A stretch of DNA of 64,000 bases, taken from the NCBI RefSeq assembly GCF_030161435.1, contig NZ_BSSV01000001.1, positions 434,001 to 498,000 on the forward strand, written 5' to 3'. Below, one piece after another: positions 27,936 to 37,787 of the stretch; the first letter of the stretch is position 1; the number at the start of each line of letters is the position of its first letter. The DNA comes from Thalassotalea loyana (GTDB lineage Bacteria > Pseudomonadota > Gammaproteobacteria > Enterobacterales > Alteromonadaceae). The notes under the pieces are model-generated. The model did no database searches. It was given only the letters and a program-made list of their open reading frames with translations, and was not told where the DNA came from. The position numbers and the translations under genes were made by a program.

Positions 27936-28427
27936 CTAAATACCACTGACAATTGTTAACCCATTTGGGTCGATATTGTTACTTAATGTCTGTAAGTTGC
28001 TACCATCTGGCAGTATTAAGTTAGGTTCTATTTCTACTAGAGGTAGCAGAACAAACTCTCGTTCTTGCATCCCATAGTGTGGAACTGTTAATCGTTCTGA
28101 GTCTATGACGAGGTCATCAATAAGCAATATATCCAAATCGATGATTCGAGCGCCCCAGCGATTCCCTTTGATACGCTCTCGGCCAAATGCAAGTTCAATA
28201 GCCTGGAGTTTATCAAGTAACTCAAGTGGTGATAATGTCGTTTCTATTTGAGCAACAGCATTAATATAGTCAGGTTGGTCTTGCGGCCCCATAGGCTTAC
28301 TGCCATATATTGAGGAACTCTTAATGAATTGGCAGTGCTCAAGCGTCTTTAGGGTGGCAATTGCACGTTGTACTTGTTCAATTGGCGAGGATAAATTACT
28401 GCCAATTCCGATAAACACCTTTGCCAT
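27936..28427 (-). CDS. folK: 2-amino-4-hydroxy-6-hydroxymethyldihydropteridine pyrophosphokinase
   Basis: FolK adds pyrophosphate from ATP to 6-hydroxymethyl-dihydropterin in folate synthesis. The 163-residue product has FIGIGSNLSSP at the N-terminus and the family signature RWGARIIDLDILLI with the two metal-binding Asp residues. It starts three bases after the pcnB stop, so translation is likely coupled. Folate made here also feeds the PanB reaction. Confidence 0.97.
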   Translation of the reverse strand: MAKVFIGIGSNLSSPIEQVQRAIATLKTLEHCQFIKSSSIYGSKPMGPQDQPDYINAVAQIETTLSPLELLDKLQAIELAFGRERIKGNRWGARIIDLDILLIDDLVIDSERLTVPHYGMQEREFVLLPLVEIEPNLILPDGSNLQTLSNNIDPNGLTIVSGI

Positions 28428-28430
28428 GTT

Positions 28431-29834
28431 TTACTCGCTAGTTGCTTTGTTATTTGGACGTCGCTTACGTCTAATTTTACGACGAGGCTTAGAGCGGTTA
28501 CCTGTCGTTTTCAACATTTGATTTTGAGTGGCACTCGGTGCATCCTGGAATTCCGTCCACCATTTGGCGAGCTCTTTTACCGAGTCATCGGCAAATTCGC
28601 TACGTAATAGTAAAAAGTCATATCCAGCCCTGAACTTGGGATGTTCGAGTGTTTTGTAGGCGCGTTTCGGGTCACGTTTTTCGAAGCGTTCTTGCAAGAT
28701 CCAAATATCTTTAATCGGCAACTGAAAGCGCTTAGGGATAGCAACAGATTGTTGTTGCTCGCTCATAAGCTCGTGATAGGCCTGAAAAAATGCATCTTGT
28801 GGTAACACGTTACCACCTGCTTTTATAGAGGCAATTCGCTTTTGTAGCGGGAACCATAATATGGCTGCAAATAAAAATGCTGGAGTAACTCGTTGCTCGT
28901 TAGCGATACGGATATCGGTATTTTCCAATGCCTGATTGATGAATTGCGTCATTAACTCGCTTTCATCTAAGGTGAAGTCGTCATTAGCACATAAGGCTCG
29001 TTCAACCGCTGGAAAGAAGTGTTCAAACAAGTCATATTGTCGCAACATGTCAAAGTTGGCGACGGCCTTACCACTGACAAATAGTTTGAGAAACTCTTCA
29101 AACATTCTGGCTGCAGGGATATTTGATAATAACGAAGCGAGTGGCTTAATTGGCTGTTCCGTTTCCGGGCTTATCGACATATCGAGCTTAGTTGCAAAGC
29201 GAATAGCACGCAGCATGCGAACTGGATCTTCACGATATCGTGTTTCCGGATCGCCGATTAAACGAATGGTTCGATTTTCAATATCAGAAACGCCACCTGC
29301 AAAATCATAGATGTTGAAATTTTGCGTAGAATAGTAAAGGGCGTTTATCGTGAAATCACGGCGTTCAGCATCTTCATCAATTGAGCCGTAAATGTTGTCG
29401 CGTAACAACATACCTTGCTCACTTTGTTTGGAAATTTTCTGATTATTGCCTGCGTCATCGTGATGACCACGAAACGTTGCAACCTCAATAATATCACGAC
29501 CAAAAACGATGTGTGCTAAACGAAAACGTCGACCGATTAAACGGCAATTACGAAATAGGCCTTTGATTTGTTCAGGCGTTGCATTTGTAACGATATCAAA
29601 ATCTTTTGGCTCAAGACCAAGTAGTATGTCTCTTACACCACCGCCAACAAGGTATGCATCAAAGCCGCCTTTGTTAAGACGATACAAAACTTTCAAAGCG
29701 TTATTGCTTATTAACTGACGTGAGACAGGGTGTTGATCTCTTGGGATCACAATTGGACCCTGTGAAAAATCATGGTCTACTGCATCGCTTGAGGAATTCA
29801 GTAACTTTTTACAAAAATTGATAACGCTTTTAAT
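28431..29834 (-). CDS. pcnB: Poly(A) polymerase I, starting at an AUU codon
   Basis: PcnB adds 3' poly(A) tails that promote RNA decay. The nucleotidyltransferase head has LVGGGVRDILLG and the metal-binding PKDFDIVT; an Arg/Lys-rich tail (SKPRRKIRRKRR) follows. A GTG at 29750 would begin at VIPRDQH, but the 28 codons upstream are clearly coding: KSVINFCKKLLN aligns with E. coli VANFCRKVLS, and QGPI precedes VIPRDQHPVSR. In that frame there is no ATG, GTG or TTG back to a stop. The family start falls on ATT (29834-29832) with AAGG about ten bases upstream. E. coli pcnB is reported to start at AUU, so a poor start codon appears conserved. The length is then 467 residues. Confidence 0.93.
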   Translation of the reverse strand: MKSVINFCKKLLNSSSDAVDHDFSQGPIVIPRDQHPVSRQLISNNALKVLYRLNKGGFDAYLVGGGVRDILLGLEPKDFDIVTNATPEQIKGLFRNCRLIGRRFRLAHIVFGRDIIEVATFRGHHDDAGNNQKISKQSEQGMLLRDNIYGSIDEDAERRDFTINALYYSTQNFNIYDFAGGVSDIENRTIRLIGDPETRYREDPVRMLRAIRFATKLDMSISPETEQPIKPLASLLSNIPAARMFEEFLKLFVSGKAVANFDMLRQYDLFEHFFPAVERALCANDDFTLDESELMTQFINQALENTDIRIANEQRVTPAFLFAAILWFPLQKRIASIKAGGNVLPQDAFFQAYHELMSEQQQSVAIPKRFQLPIKDIWILQERFEKRDPKRAYKTLEHPKFRAGYDFLLLRSEFADDSVKELAKWWTEFQDAPSATQNQMLKTTGNRSKPRRKIRRKRRPNNKATSE

Positions 29835-29907
29835 AAGATAAAACCTTGCTTTAGGGGCTATTTAAGTAGGCGCAATAATATACTAGCTGAGTAAAAAATA
29901 GAATGTT

Positions 29908-30813
29908 TTAATCAAGGTTAATCGCGATTTCTTGTTGTGATGGCATTCTATCAAACTCGAAGTTTTTTACTGCCCAATCAACGATTGCTTGTGGCGATAA
30001 ATCTTCAAGGTCTTTATCGGCTTGTTGACCTAAAAAGTTTAGCGCATTTATCAGTACTTTTTGCGGTCTTAGTTGGTCAATCGCAGGTGCTTTGTTTTGT
30101 TTGCTTAGTTTGTAACCGTCGTGAGTGGTGGCAAGTGGAATATGTCCTAATTCAGGGGCTCTATGCGAAAATGTTGCGAATAAGCTTAATTGCCTAGCGC
30201 TGGGTTCTAAAAGATCACAACCCCGAATGACATGACTAATTTGCTGATAGATATCATCGACGACGACTGCAAGTTGGTAGGCAAATAGGCCGTCTTTTCT
30301 AAACAAAATACAATCTTCACTGGCTAAGCGATTGTCGATTGTAATTTTTCCTTGGAATAGGTCAAAAAAATGGTCAATTTTAAATTGATTGATGTACCTA
30401 ATAGCACTGCCAGTTTGACTATGATTTAAGTCCTTACAGTGACCATCGTAAATACCTCCCCGAGCTTTTATTTGCGCACGGGTACACTGGCAGTAATAAC
30501 TGAGGTTTTCGCCACGCAATTGTTCAAGTGCGTCGAGATAGTGTTGAGATTGCTGACTTTGATAAACAACTTCCTCATCCCAGCATAAACCGTAATGTTC
30601 TAGCGTTGTTAATATCGCTTTACTTGCTCCAGGTTGTTCTCTAGGTGGATCGATATCTTCAATTCGGACCAACCATTGCCCACTGTTTTGTTTGGCGTGA
30701 ATATAGCTCGCTAGTGCAGTGACTAGAGAACCAAAGTGGAGTTGTCCAGATGGAGAGGGAGCGAAACGACCACGGTAAGTGTCCTGTGGTCGTTCAGGTA
30801 ATGCTAGTTTCAT
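29908..30813 (-). CDS. gluQ: Glutamyl-queuosine tRNA(Asp) synthetase
   Basis: GluQ-RS attaches glutamate to queuosine in the anticodon of tRNA(Asp). It is a truncated GluRS-like class I enzyme of 301 residues. It has FAPSPSGQLHFGSL (HIGH equivalent), a zinc site with CQC and YDGHC, and KLSKQNKA (KMSKS equivalent), and it lacks the anticodon-binding domain. It begins nine bases after dksA ends, as in the conserved dksA-gluQ operon. Confidence 0.96.
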   Translation of the reverse strand: MKLALPERPQDTYRGRFAPSPSGQLHFGSLVTALASYIHAKQNSGQWLVRIEDIDPPREQPGASKAILTTLEHYGLCWDEEVVYQSQQSQHYLDALEQLRGENLSYYCQCTRAQIKARGGIYDGHCKDLNHSQTGSAIRYINQFKIDHFFDLFQGKITIDNRLASEDCILFRKDGLFAYQLAVVVDDIYQQISHVIRGCDLLEPSARQLSLFATFSHRAPELGHIPLATTHDGYKLSKQNKAPAIDQLRPQKVLINALNFLGQQADKDLEDLSPQAIVDWAVKNFEFDRMPSQQEIAINLD

Positions 30814-30822
30814 TGAAACTAA

Positions 30823-31263
30823 TTAGCCGGCGAGTTGACGCTCTTTGATTTCAGCTAATGTTTTACATTCGATACATAAGTCAGCTGTTGGGCGTGCTTC
30901 CAAACGGCGGATACCGATTTCAATACCACATGACTTACAGAAACCGAAATCATCATCTTCAATTAACTGAAGTGTTTTTTCGATTTTCTTGATGAGTTTA
31001 CGCTCACGGTCTCGAGTACGTAACTCTAGGCTGAACTCTTCTTCTTGTGCAGCACGGTCAACAGGGTCAGGGAAGTTTGCGGCTTCGTCTTGCATGTGTG
31101 TTACTGTGCGGTCAACTTCTTCGCGTAACTGTGTACGCCAAGCTTCTAAAATTAGTTTGAAGTGCTCTAATTGTTCAGCACTCATATATTCTTCGTTCGG
31201 TTTTTCCTGGTATGGTTCAACGCCAGCTAACGCTAAAATACCTAGAGCTTTCTTGTTTGGCAT
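30823..31263 (-). CDS. dksA: RNA polymerase-binding transcription factor DksA
   Basis: DksA binds the secondary channel of RNA polymerase and works with ppGpp to switch off rRNA promoters and activate biosynthesis genes. The 146-residue product has the long coiled coil with the [11 protein letters not shown] tip, and a C-terminal four-Cys zinc finger (FCKSCG ... LCIEC). All four cysteines are present, so this is the zinc-dependent form. It leads the dksA-gluQ-pcnB-folK-panB-panC run. Confidence 0.98.
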   Translation of the reverse strand: MPNKKALGILALAGVEPYQEKPNEEYMSAEQLEHFKLILEAWRTQLREEVDRTVTHMQDEAANFPDPVDRAAQEEEFSLELRTRDRERKLIKKIEKTLQLIEDDDFGFCKSCGIEIGIRRLEARPTADLCIECKTLAEIKERQLAG

Positions 31264-31510
31264 GCGTAATCTCCTAATGCTTCATAGCCCTTGATGCTGC
31301 GACAAGCAGTTATCTCAAGGTTGCAATTGCCAATAAAATATAGGCTTCAATTATATTAAAAGGCCTATATTGTGTTTACCTTGCAATATTTCAAGTCTAT
31401 TACGAACTTTTTTTCGACTTAGGTTTAGTTCTTTCGCGATAAATTTTTTGCAAAGAACAAGATTTTTAGCAAGTTATTTGCCTGTTCGTCAACTCTATTT
31501 GATGATAATT

Positions 31511-32233
31511 TTATATTTTAACGGGAATTGCTCTAATTTTTTCAATCGAGATATTGCCATCTTGTTCTATGAAATCGGCTTTGTAGGCAAGAATTTGTAC
31601 GCCTTTTTTCTTAGCCTCAACAATAAGTTCCGAATATTTTGCGTCAATATGGCTGGCCGGTTTTACGCTTTTGATACCGTTGTGCATGACAAAAAACAAT
31701 AAACATGCGTTATGGCCCGCGTCGACCATCGCCATTAACTCACGCAAGTGCTTTTGACCGCGTGTTGTTTTTGCGTCGGGAAAATATCCTTGATCTTCCT
31801 CTAATAAGGTGACGCTTTTTACTTCTAGGTAAGTCGTTTTAGAAGATGAGTCAGTTAGCAAGAAATCAATTTTACTTTTTTCTTCACCATAACGAACTTC
31901 TCGTTCGACCTGGGATATATTTGAAAATTCTTCGATAGCGCCTGCTTTTAGCGCCTGATCAACATAATCGTTTGCTCTGTGTGTATTTACACATATCAAG
32001 TCACCATTGGGCTTTTCGGTAAACTCCCAGCTGTAAGGGTACTTACGTTTAGGATTAGTTGACGTGCTGTACCAAACGCCGTCATCGATATCTGCGCAAC
32101 CTGTCATCGCGCCAGTGTTTGCTACGTGTAACGTTGTGGTTGAACCATCAGCTAACGTGACATCCGCCAAGAAGCGTTTATAGCGTTGTATCAAAATCGC
32201 TTTGTTTACGTGAATGTTGCTTGAGAACAGCAT
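31511..32233 (-). CDS. sfsA: Sugar fermentation stimulation protein SfsA
   Basis: The 240-residue product starts at ATG 32233 (TAAGG upstream), where family homology begins (LIQRYKRFLADV, then HVANTGAMTGC). SfsA is a conserved nucleic-acid-binding or nuclease-fold protein first found as a stimulator of maltose genes in E. coli; its true role is unclear. The catalytic-like YGEEKSKIDFLL and YLEVKSVTL segments are present. As in E. coli it precedes dksA. Confidence 0.95.
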   Translation of the reverse strand: MLFSSNIHVNKAILIQRYKRFLADVTLADGSTTTLHVANTGAMTGCADIDDGVWYSTSTNPKRKYPYSWEFTEKPNGDLICVNTHRANDYVDQALKAGAIEEFSNISQVEREVRYGEEKSKIDFLLTDSSSKTTYLEVKSVTLLEEDQGYFPDAKTTRGQKHLRELMAMVDAGHNACLLFFVMHNGIKSVKPASHIDAKYSELIVEAKKKGVQILAYKADFIEQDGNISIEKIRAIPVKI

Positions 32234-32471
32234 GAATTTAAATACCTTACTAGTCGATAAAACAAATAATGCTTTACTCATTTTTATCAGGTGATACATG
32301 GCCTGTAGGTTAATTGTTTTTTTCGATTATGTGAATCTAATTAATCAATTTTCTAATCGTTAACTTCGTTTCTACACTGAAAATATTCTAAATCGACGTA
32401 TTTATTTAGATAAGAAGGTAAGCGCTTATTGAGCCAAATTACCTCATTAAAAAATTATTAAGGTGAGAACT

Positions 32472-34757
32472 ATGAGAAAAGTGTCGAGACTAAAACGAAG
32501 CATGATAGCTTGCTCATTGGCATTGACTGTTTCGTCAATGGCGGTGCATGCGGAGCAGGAAATTTCAAAACCGAAAGGGGCTAAAGGCAGTGGGCAGGTG
32601 TCGCTTGGCCAAGCAAAGTCGAATCAATTTTGGTGGCCTGATCAACTAAACCTATCTTCTTTGCGCGTTCACGATAATCGCTCTAACCCGCATGGCAGTG
32701 ATTTTGATTATGCTAACGCCTTTAACGCGTTAGATATGAAAGCGTTGAAAAAAGATCTGAATGAATTACTAACAACATCACAAGATTGGTGGCCGGCTGA
32801 CTGGGGAAATTATGGCCCCTTGTTTATCCGGTTAGCGTGGCATAGTGCCGGTACCTATCGAACATTAGATGGTCGAGGTGGTGGTGACGGTGGTCAAATG
32901 AGGTTCGACCCACTCAATAGCTGGCCAGATAATGGAAACCTGGATAAAGCCAAGCGCTTATTGTGGCCTCTAAAACAAAAGTACGGCGCCAGTATCTCAT
33001 GGGGAGATTTAATGATTTTAGCCGGTACAGTTGGGCTGGAAAACATGGGATTTCAAACGTATGGCTTTGCAGGGGGACGCGCCGATGATTGGGAACCTGA
33101 CTTAGTCTATTGGGGGCCAGAAATTGAGATGCTAGCAAGTGACCGTGAAGAAAAAGACGGTAAATTACAGCGACCATTGGGCGCTACTCATATGGGACTG
33201 ATTTATGTTAATCCCGAAGGGCCTCGCGGAAAGCCTGATCCGGTAGGCTCGGCCAAAAATATTAGAATAGCATTTGGTCGCATGGCGATGAGTGACGAAG
33301 AAACCGTTGCGTTGATCGCTGGCGGACATACTTTTGGTAAAATGCACGGTGCTCATAAGCCTTCTGATTGTGTTGGAAAGGAGCCGGGCGGCGCAGCACT
33401 AGAAGAGCAAGGTTTAGGTTGGAAAAATACCTGTGGAAAGGGTCATTCAGAGGATACCGTGACGAGTGGTTTAGAGGGAGCGTGGACGCAAGCCCCAACT
33501 CAGTGGACGACATTGTATTTACAAAACTTGCTTAATTTCGAATGGGAACAAACCCGAAGCCCTGCCGGTGCTATTCAATGGATACCAACAGATAAATCAT
33601 TACGTGAATCGGTACCGGATGCTCATGTCGAAGGAAAGTTTAACTCACCAGTAATGACGACCGCAGATCTCGCACTTAAATACGATGCTAAGTACAAAGC
33701 TATTGCTGAGAGGTTTTTAGCTAACCCAGAGCAGTATCGACTAGCTTTTGCCAAAGCATGGTATAAATTGACACACCGCGATATGGGGCCGAGAACACGT
33801 TACTTGGGTGATAATGTCCCTGACGAAGCACTTATTTGGCAGGATCCGGTGCCAAGTGTTGACCATAAACTTATTGACGAAAAAAATGTTAAACGTTTGA
33901 AGAAATCGATACTGAAAGCCGGTTTATCTGTTGACGAATTAATACGCACGGCTTGGGCTTCGGCAGCAAGTTTTAGAGCATCAGATATGCGTGGTGGAGC
34001 TAACGGTGCGCGCGTTATGTTGTCACCGCAAAAAGATTGGCAGGTTAACAACCCACAAGAATTGGCGAAGGTACTGAAAGTACTTAAAGGTGTGCAAACT
34101 AAGTTTAATCAATCGTTGCCAAAGGGTATGAGAGTATCAATGGCAGATGTCATTGTTCTAGCTGGTGCAGTAGGTATTGAAGAGGCAGCGACGCGGGCAG
34201 GTGTTGACGTCTCTGTGCCATTTACGCCAGGTCGTACCGATGCAACTCAAGCGCAAACTGACGTGCAATCTTTTGCATTACTTGAACCTAAAGCCGATGC
34301 GTTTCGAAACTACTTTAATCGTGAGACAAGTTACCGCTCACCAACTGAGATGTTAGTTGATCGTGCTGAGCAACTAAACCTTTCTGTCCCAGAAATGACG
34401 GTTCTTTTAGGTGGTTTGCGTGTATTAGGTGCTAATTCAAATGACACGACTCATGGTCAACTGTCGGACAATATTGGCACGTTAAATAATGACTTCTTTG
34501 TTAACTTGCTAGATATGTCGACGATATGGAAGCGATCGAACGAAGAAGGCGTATACGAAGGCTTTGATCGTAAATCGGGTGAAATGCGCTTTTCTGCAAC
34601 ATCAGTTGATTTAATCTTTGGTTCAAACTCTGAATTAAGAGCGATTGCCGAGGTATATGCATACGATGATGCAAAACAAAAGTTTGCGGACGATTTCGTC
34701 AAAGCATGGCACAAAGTGATGTCACTTGATCGATTTGACCTACGTCACCAACTTTAA
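32472..34757 (+). CDS. katG: Catalase-peroxidase with signal peptide (periplasmic KatG)
   Basis: KatG destroys hydrogen peroxide using haem. The 761-residue product starts at ATG 32472 (AGGTGAG upstream). It has a signal peptide (cut after VHA, about residue 27), so it should act in the periplasm, unlike the cytoplasmic E. coli KatG. The distal haem site [11 protein letters not shown], the proximal [10 protein letters not shown] and the Trp-Tyr-Met cross-link residues ([23 protein letters not shown]) are intact. The inactive C-terminal duplicate domain is present. The gene stands alone, with a terminator shared with pldA. Confidence 0.96.
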   Translation: MRKVSRLKRSMIACSLALTVSSMAVHAEQEISKPKGAKGSGQVSLGQAKSNQFWWPDQLNLSSLRVHDNRSNPHGSDFDYANAFNALDMKALKKDLNELLTTSQDWWPADWGNYGPLFIRLAWHSAGTYRTLDGRGGGDGGQMRFDPLNSWPDNGNLDKAKRLLWPLKQKYGASISWGDLMILAGTVGLENMGFQTYGFAGGRADDWEPDLVYWGPEIEMLASDREEKDGKLQRPLGATHMGLIYVNPEGPRGKPDPVGSAKNIRIAFGRMAMSDEETVALIAGGHTFGKMHGAHKPSDCVGKEPGGAALEEQGLGWKNTCGKGHSEDTVTSGLEGAWTQAPTQWTTLYLQNLLNFEWEQTRSPAGAIQWIPTDKSLRESVPDAHVEGKFNSPVMTTADLALKYDAKYKAIAERFLANPEQYRLAFAKAWYKLTHRDMGPRTRYLGDNVPDEALIWQDPVPSVDHKLIDEKNVKRLKKSILKAGLSVDELIRTAWASAASFRASDMRGGANGARVMLSPQKDWQVNNPQELAKVLKVLKGVQTKFNQSLPKGMRVSMADVIVLAGAVGIEEAATRAGVDVSVPFTPGRTDATQAQTDVQSFALLEPKADAFRNYFNRETSYRSPTEMLVDRAEQLNLSVPEMTVLLGGLRVLGANSNDTTHGQLSDNIGTLNNDFFVNLLDMSTIWKRSNEEGVYEGFDRKSGEMRFSATSVDLIFGSNSELRAIAEVYAYDDAKQKFADDFVKAWHKVMSLDRFDLRHQL

Positions 34758-34764
34758 TAGGCAA

Positions 34765-34799
34765 TAAAAAAGGCGCTATCGTAATTGAGCGCCTTTTTT
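34765..34799. terminator. Bidirectional terminator between katG and pldA
   Basis: AAAAAAGGCGCT pairs with AGCGCCTTTTTT. Confidence 0.92.
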
Positions 34800-34810
34800 C
34801 TTTTATTCTT

Positions 34811-35836
34811 CTATAGAAAGTCGTTGACGGTAAAACCAATGCCCACTCTGGTTTGATTGTGGTTGTAGTCAATTAAGCTTTCACCATATCCAGTAAAGAT
34901 ATTGGCGTAACCTTTCAATTTACCATAGATAGGAAACGTGATACCTAGTTCGCCAGAGCCGTTGTGGGTAGCGAAATTGTATCGGCCCATAAAACCAAAT
35001 TCTAAGTTATCCCATTGATAAACCATTGCCAGTTCATAATGGCCCATGTAATCAAGAATATCTGGGTTGTCATCGCCGTCAGGATCTAATTCGAATTGCT
35101 TTTCTTCCTCTTCAAAGCGATACCAAGGTCGAAGTGACATGGCAAAATCACCTTTTTCCCAGAGGAAGTTAAAGTAGGCTCTGTTCCAACTACGTGACAA
35201 CAGTTGCGAGCGTCCGTTTGACTGATGCTCTACACCAAATACAAAGTGGGTGTCCCCACCAAAAGGTTGCCAGTTAAGAGGCATGGCATAAAACACTTCT
35301 GGTTGGTAATTTGTTTCCCTAAACGGTTTAGAAATATTATCTGAATAGATTTGCCACCATGCTTCAATAGTGAAAGCAAAAAACAACGCGTCGCCTTCAA
35401 CAAACAAGTCTTGTGTATTGAGCGGTAACTTAATACTTAACTGAAATTTGGCTTCAACATTTTCAAAGTTTTCGTCATAGCCCGGGATCTCCGCGTATGC
35501 GTCAGGGTTAATTCCATCGCTTGTCAAGGCAGGCATGATGTAATTCATACGGTGTGGCGTGATGACGTATGGCTCAAACGCTGATTTTCTTTCTTGCTCT
35601 ATTCGTTTCGCAATCTGACCTTTTTTAACCGCAGGCTTCTCGATTGGCGTGGCTTCTGCGTTCGCGTTTGCTGTCCAGTCGGGTTTTGGTTGGCATTGCT
35701 TGCGCATTTCCTCTAAAGTTAGGCTTTTATCGCCACTTTGATATAAAGCTAATACGCAGGCTTCTTCATTTGTCGCATGAACAAAAGTCGACGATAATAA
35801 AGTCACTAAGCTAATTGCATAGCCATATTTATTCAT
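34811..35836 (-). CDS. pldA: Outer-membrane phospholipase A
   Basis: OMPLA cuts phospholipids that reach the outer leaflet of the outer membrane and works as a calcium-dependent dimer. The 341-residue product has a signal peptide (to VHA), an N-terminal extension of about 75 residues, and the barrel with the catalytic GVEHQSNGRS (His-x-Ser) and SWNRAYFNF (Asn). The final residue is Phe-Leu rather than a terminal Phe. The N-terminal Cys pair and the Pro/Ala-rich region look like those of other marine PldA proteins. Confidence 0.94.
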   Translation of the reverse strand: MNKYGYAISLVTLLSSTFVHATNEEACVLALYQSGDKSLTLEEMRKQCQPKPDWTANANAEATPIEKPAVKKGQIAKRIEQERKSAFEPYVITPHRMNYIMPALTSDGINPDAYAEIPGYDENFENVEAKFQLSIKLPLNTQDLFVEGDALFFAFTIEAWWQIYSDNISKPFRETNYQPEVFYAMPLNWQPFGGDTHFVFGVEHQSNGRSQLLSRSWNRAYFNFLWEKGDFAMSLRPWYRFEEEEKQFELDPDGDDNPDILDYMGHYELAMVYQWDNLEFGFMGRYNFATHNGSGELGITFPIYGKLKGYANIFTGYGESLIDYNHNQTRVGIGFTVNDFL

Positions 35837-35978
35837 AATCTTTCCATGAGTGTTGAAGCATTATCAATATTGTATGCAATTAACGCATAAATACATATAT
35901 TAAAAGTTAAATTAATGTGAATTTGATTTAAAAATTTGCAACGCAAACAACAAGTATTCGAACAGCTAGGAAAATTGC

Positions 35979-37271
35979 ATGACAACAACGCAACCAAAAA
36001 TCTACTTAACATACACATCAAAAGCTAAAGATTGGCAGCAGGATAAGAGAGAACAGTTAATCGATAATGACATTTATATTTATGTAAGTGAAAGCAATCC
36101 ATTTGTTCTACGAGATATTCAACAAGCCGGACGCAAAATTGAAGCTATGGGTGTTGCAACAGCGGTTTTAGCAGGTGATACCTGGAATGATGACGCACAA
36201 TGGGCTTTTGCATTGGGTTTTACCGCCGTTGGCAAATTAACTTCGGTAGAGTTTTGTGGTGACAATGCGCAGGCACTGACTGATAAATTAGCAGTGTATG
36301 CTTGGAGTCGCGACCTAACGAACCAGACACCAGCAGAGCTTTATCCTGTAAGCCTAGCGAAGCAAACTATCGATTTTTTAACGGATATAGCACCCGATCA
36401 TATCAGTGGCACACTCACAACAGGTGAAGCACTAGAAGACGCGGGGTGGACAGGTATTTATCACGTAGGTATGGCGAGTCAGCATCCACCTTGTTTATTA
36501 GAAATAGATTACAACCCTACGGGTGATGAGAATGCACCTGTGGCTGCTTGCTTAGTTGGTAAAGGCATAACATTTGATAGTGGTGGCTATAGCATTAAGC
36601 CGAGTGCAGGTATGTTCGACATGAAATGTGATATGGGCGGTGCAGCGGTTGTTGCAGGTGCATTTGGTTTGGCCATAAAGCAAGGCTTCAATAAGCGAGC
36701 AAAATTATTTTTATGCTGTGCTGAGAATATGATCGCGGGCCATGCTTATAAGCTAGGTGATATTTTGACATACAAAAACGGTGTGACGGTCGAAATCGCC
36801 AATACTGACGCAGAAGGTCGACTTGTGCTTGCTGATGGCCTAATGGCTGCAGGTGAAACAGGCACGCCATTAATTATTGATGCGGCAACCCTTACTGGAG
36901 CGGCTGTGCTTGCTACTGGTGGTGAATATACGGCGATGTTTACGCTAGATGATGAGCTTGCAAATAAGACGCGTGCAGTTGCTGGGCAAGTTAATGAACC
37001 GATTTGGCAATTGCCATTGGAGCCGTGGCATCAAGGAAAATGCCCATCAGCATTTGCTACGACTGCTAACTCGACTACGACGAAAGGTGGCGGTGCAGGC
37101 GGAGCGAGTAATGCTGCTGGCTTCTTGTCGCGCTTTGTACCAAATGAAGGTAAAGGTTGGGTTCATTTAGACATTGCTGCTGCGTACAATGCCTCAAGCA
37201 ATAGTATGTGGGCTGCAGGTGCAACAGGCTTAGGTATCGCGACAATTGCAGAATTAATGCACGATAGCTAA
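35979..37271 (+). CDS. pepB: M17 leucyl aminopeptidase, peptidase B type
   Basis: PepB removes N-terminal amino acids in the cytoplasm with two metal ions. The 430-residue product has the M17 catalytic core: GKGITFDSGGYSIKP, DMKCDMGGAAVV and the signature NTDAEGRLVLADGL. Length and the N-terminal domain (AGRKIEAMGV, GDTWNDDAQWAF) fit PepB better than the longer PepA. It overlaps the convergent 37268-37666 gene by four bases. Confidence 0.93.
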   Translation: MTTTQPKIYLTYTSKAKDWQQDKREQLIDNDIYIYVSESNPFVLRDIQQAGRKIEAMGVATAVLAGDTWNDDAQWAFALGFTAVGKLTSVEFCGDNAQALTDKLAVYAWSRDLTNQTPAELYPVSLAKQTIDFLTDIAPDHISGTLTTGEALEDAGWTGIYHVGMASQHPPCLLEIDYNPTGDENAPVAACLVGKGITFDSGGYSIKPSAGMFDMKCDMGGAAVVAGAFGLAIKQGFNKRAKLFLCCAENMIAGHAYKLGDILTYKNGVTVEIANTDAEGRLVLADGLMAAGETGTPLIIDAATLTGAAVLATGGEYTAMFTLDDELANKTRAVAGQVNEPIWQLPLEPWHQGKCPSAFATTANSTTTKGGGAGGASNAAGFLSRFVPNEGKGWVHLDIAAAYNASSNSMWAAGATGLGIATIAELMHDS

Positions 37272-37666
37272 TTCGTTTGTTTCTTTAAGTAGTTGGCAAG
37301 CCAAGCTTTGGCGGCGTTCACGTCGCTGAAAATGTGATATTTAGTGTTACAACTCTCATAAACTCGACTAAGTTGCATTTGCTGAATATCCGCTTGCCCG
37401 CTGTCTTGAATAACGGTGGCAAGGGCTGCCATATTTTTTTTCATTCTCTCCTTTGTTAACGCGACAAGCTCTTCTTCCGCTTCTGGAGAAAATACCCCGC
37501 TCCCATGAAAGCAAGCAATGCATCCCCAAGGTTTATGCTTAATTTTTTCGATAGCGTCGAGTGTTTCTGATTTGTACTCAAGCATAGTATCAAAGTCAAA
37601 AGGGCCTGATGCATCAACAAATAAGATATTGTCCTGTGCTGTAATCTTGTATGGTTGATTTGTCAT
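37268..37666 (-). CDS. Hypothetical STAS-like small protein
   Basis: The 132-residue product starts at ATG 37666 with a strong GGAGG site. The alternating strand/helix pattern (NILFVDASGPFDFDTM, helix, WGCIACFHG, helix, KYHIFSDVNAAKAWLANYL) resembles the SpoIIAA/STAS-like fold of small unannotated proteins. There is no signal or membrane segment. Function is unknown. Confidence 0.72.
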   Translation of the reverse strand: MTNQPYKITAQDNILFVDASGPFDFDTMLEYKSETLDAIEKIKHKPWGCIACFHGSGVFSPEAEEELVALTKERMKKNMAALATVIQDSGQADIQQMQLSRVYESCNTKYHIFSDVNAAKAWLANYLKKQTN

Positions 37667-37787
37667 TTTGCCTCCATGAAATGCCAATTTGATTGAAATT
37701 TGTACAGCCTATACAAGTATCAATAATTTAATAGCTTGCCAAGTAAGCAGATTTTCTAAAAAGATCAAATTTATTAAGTTAATAATA

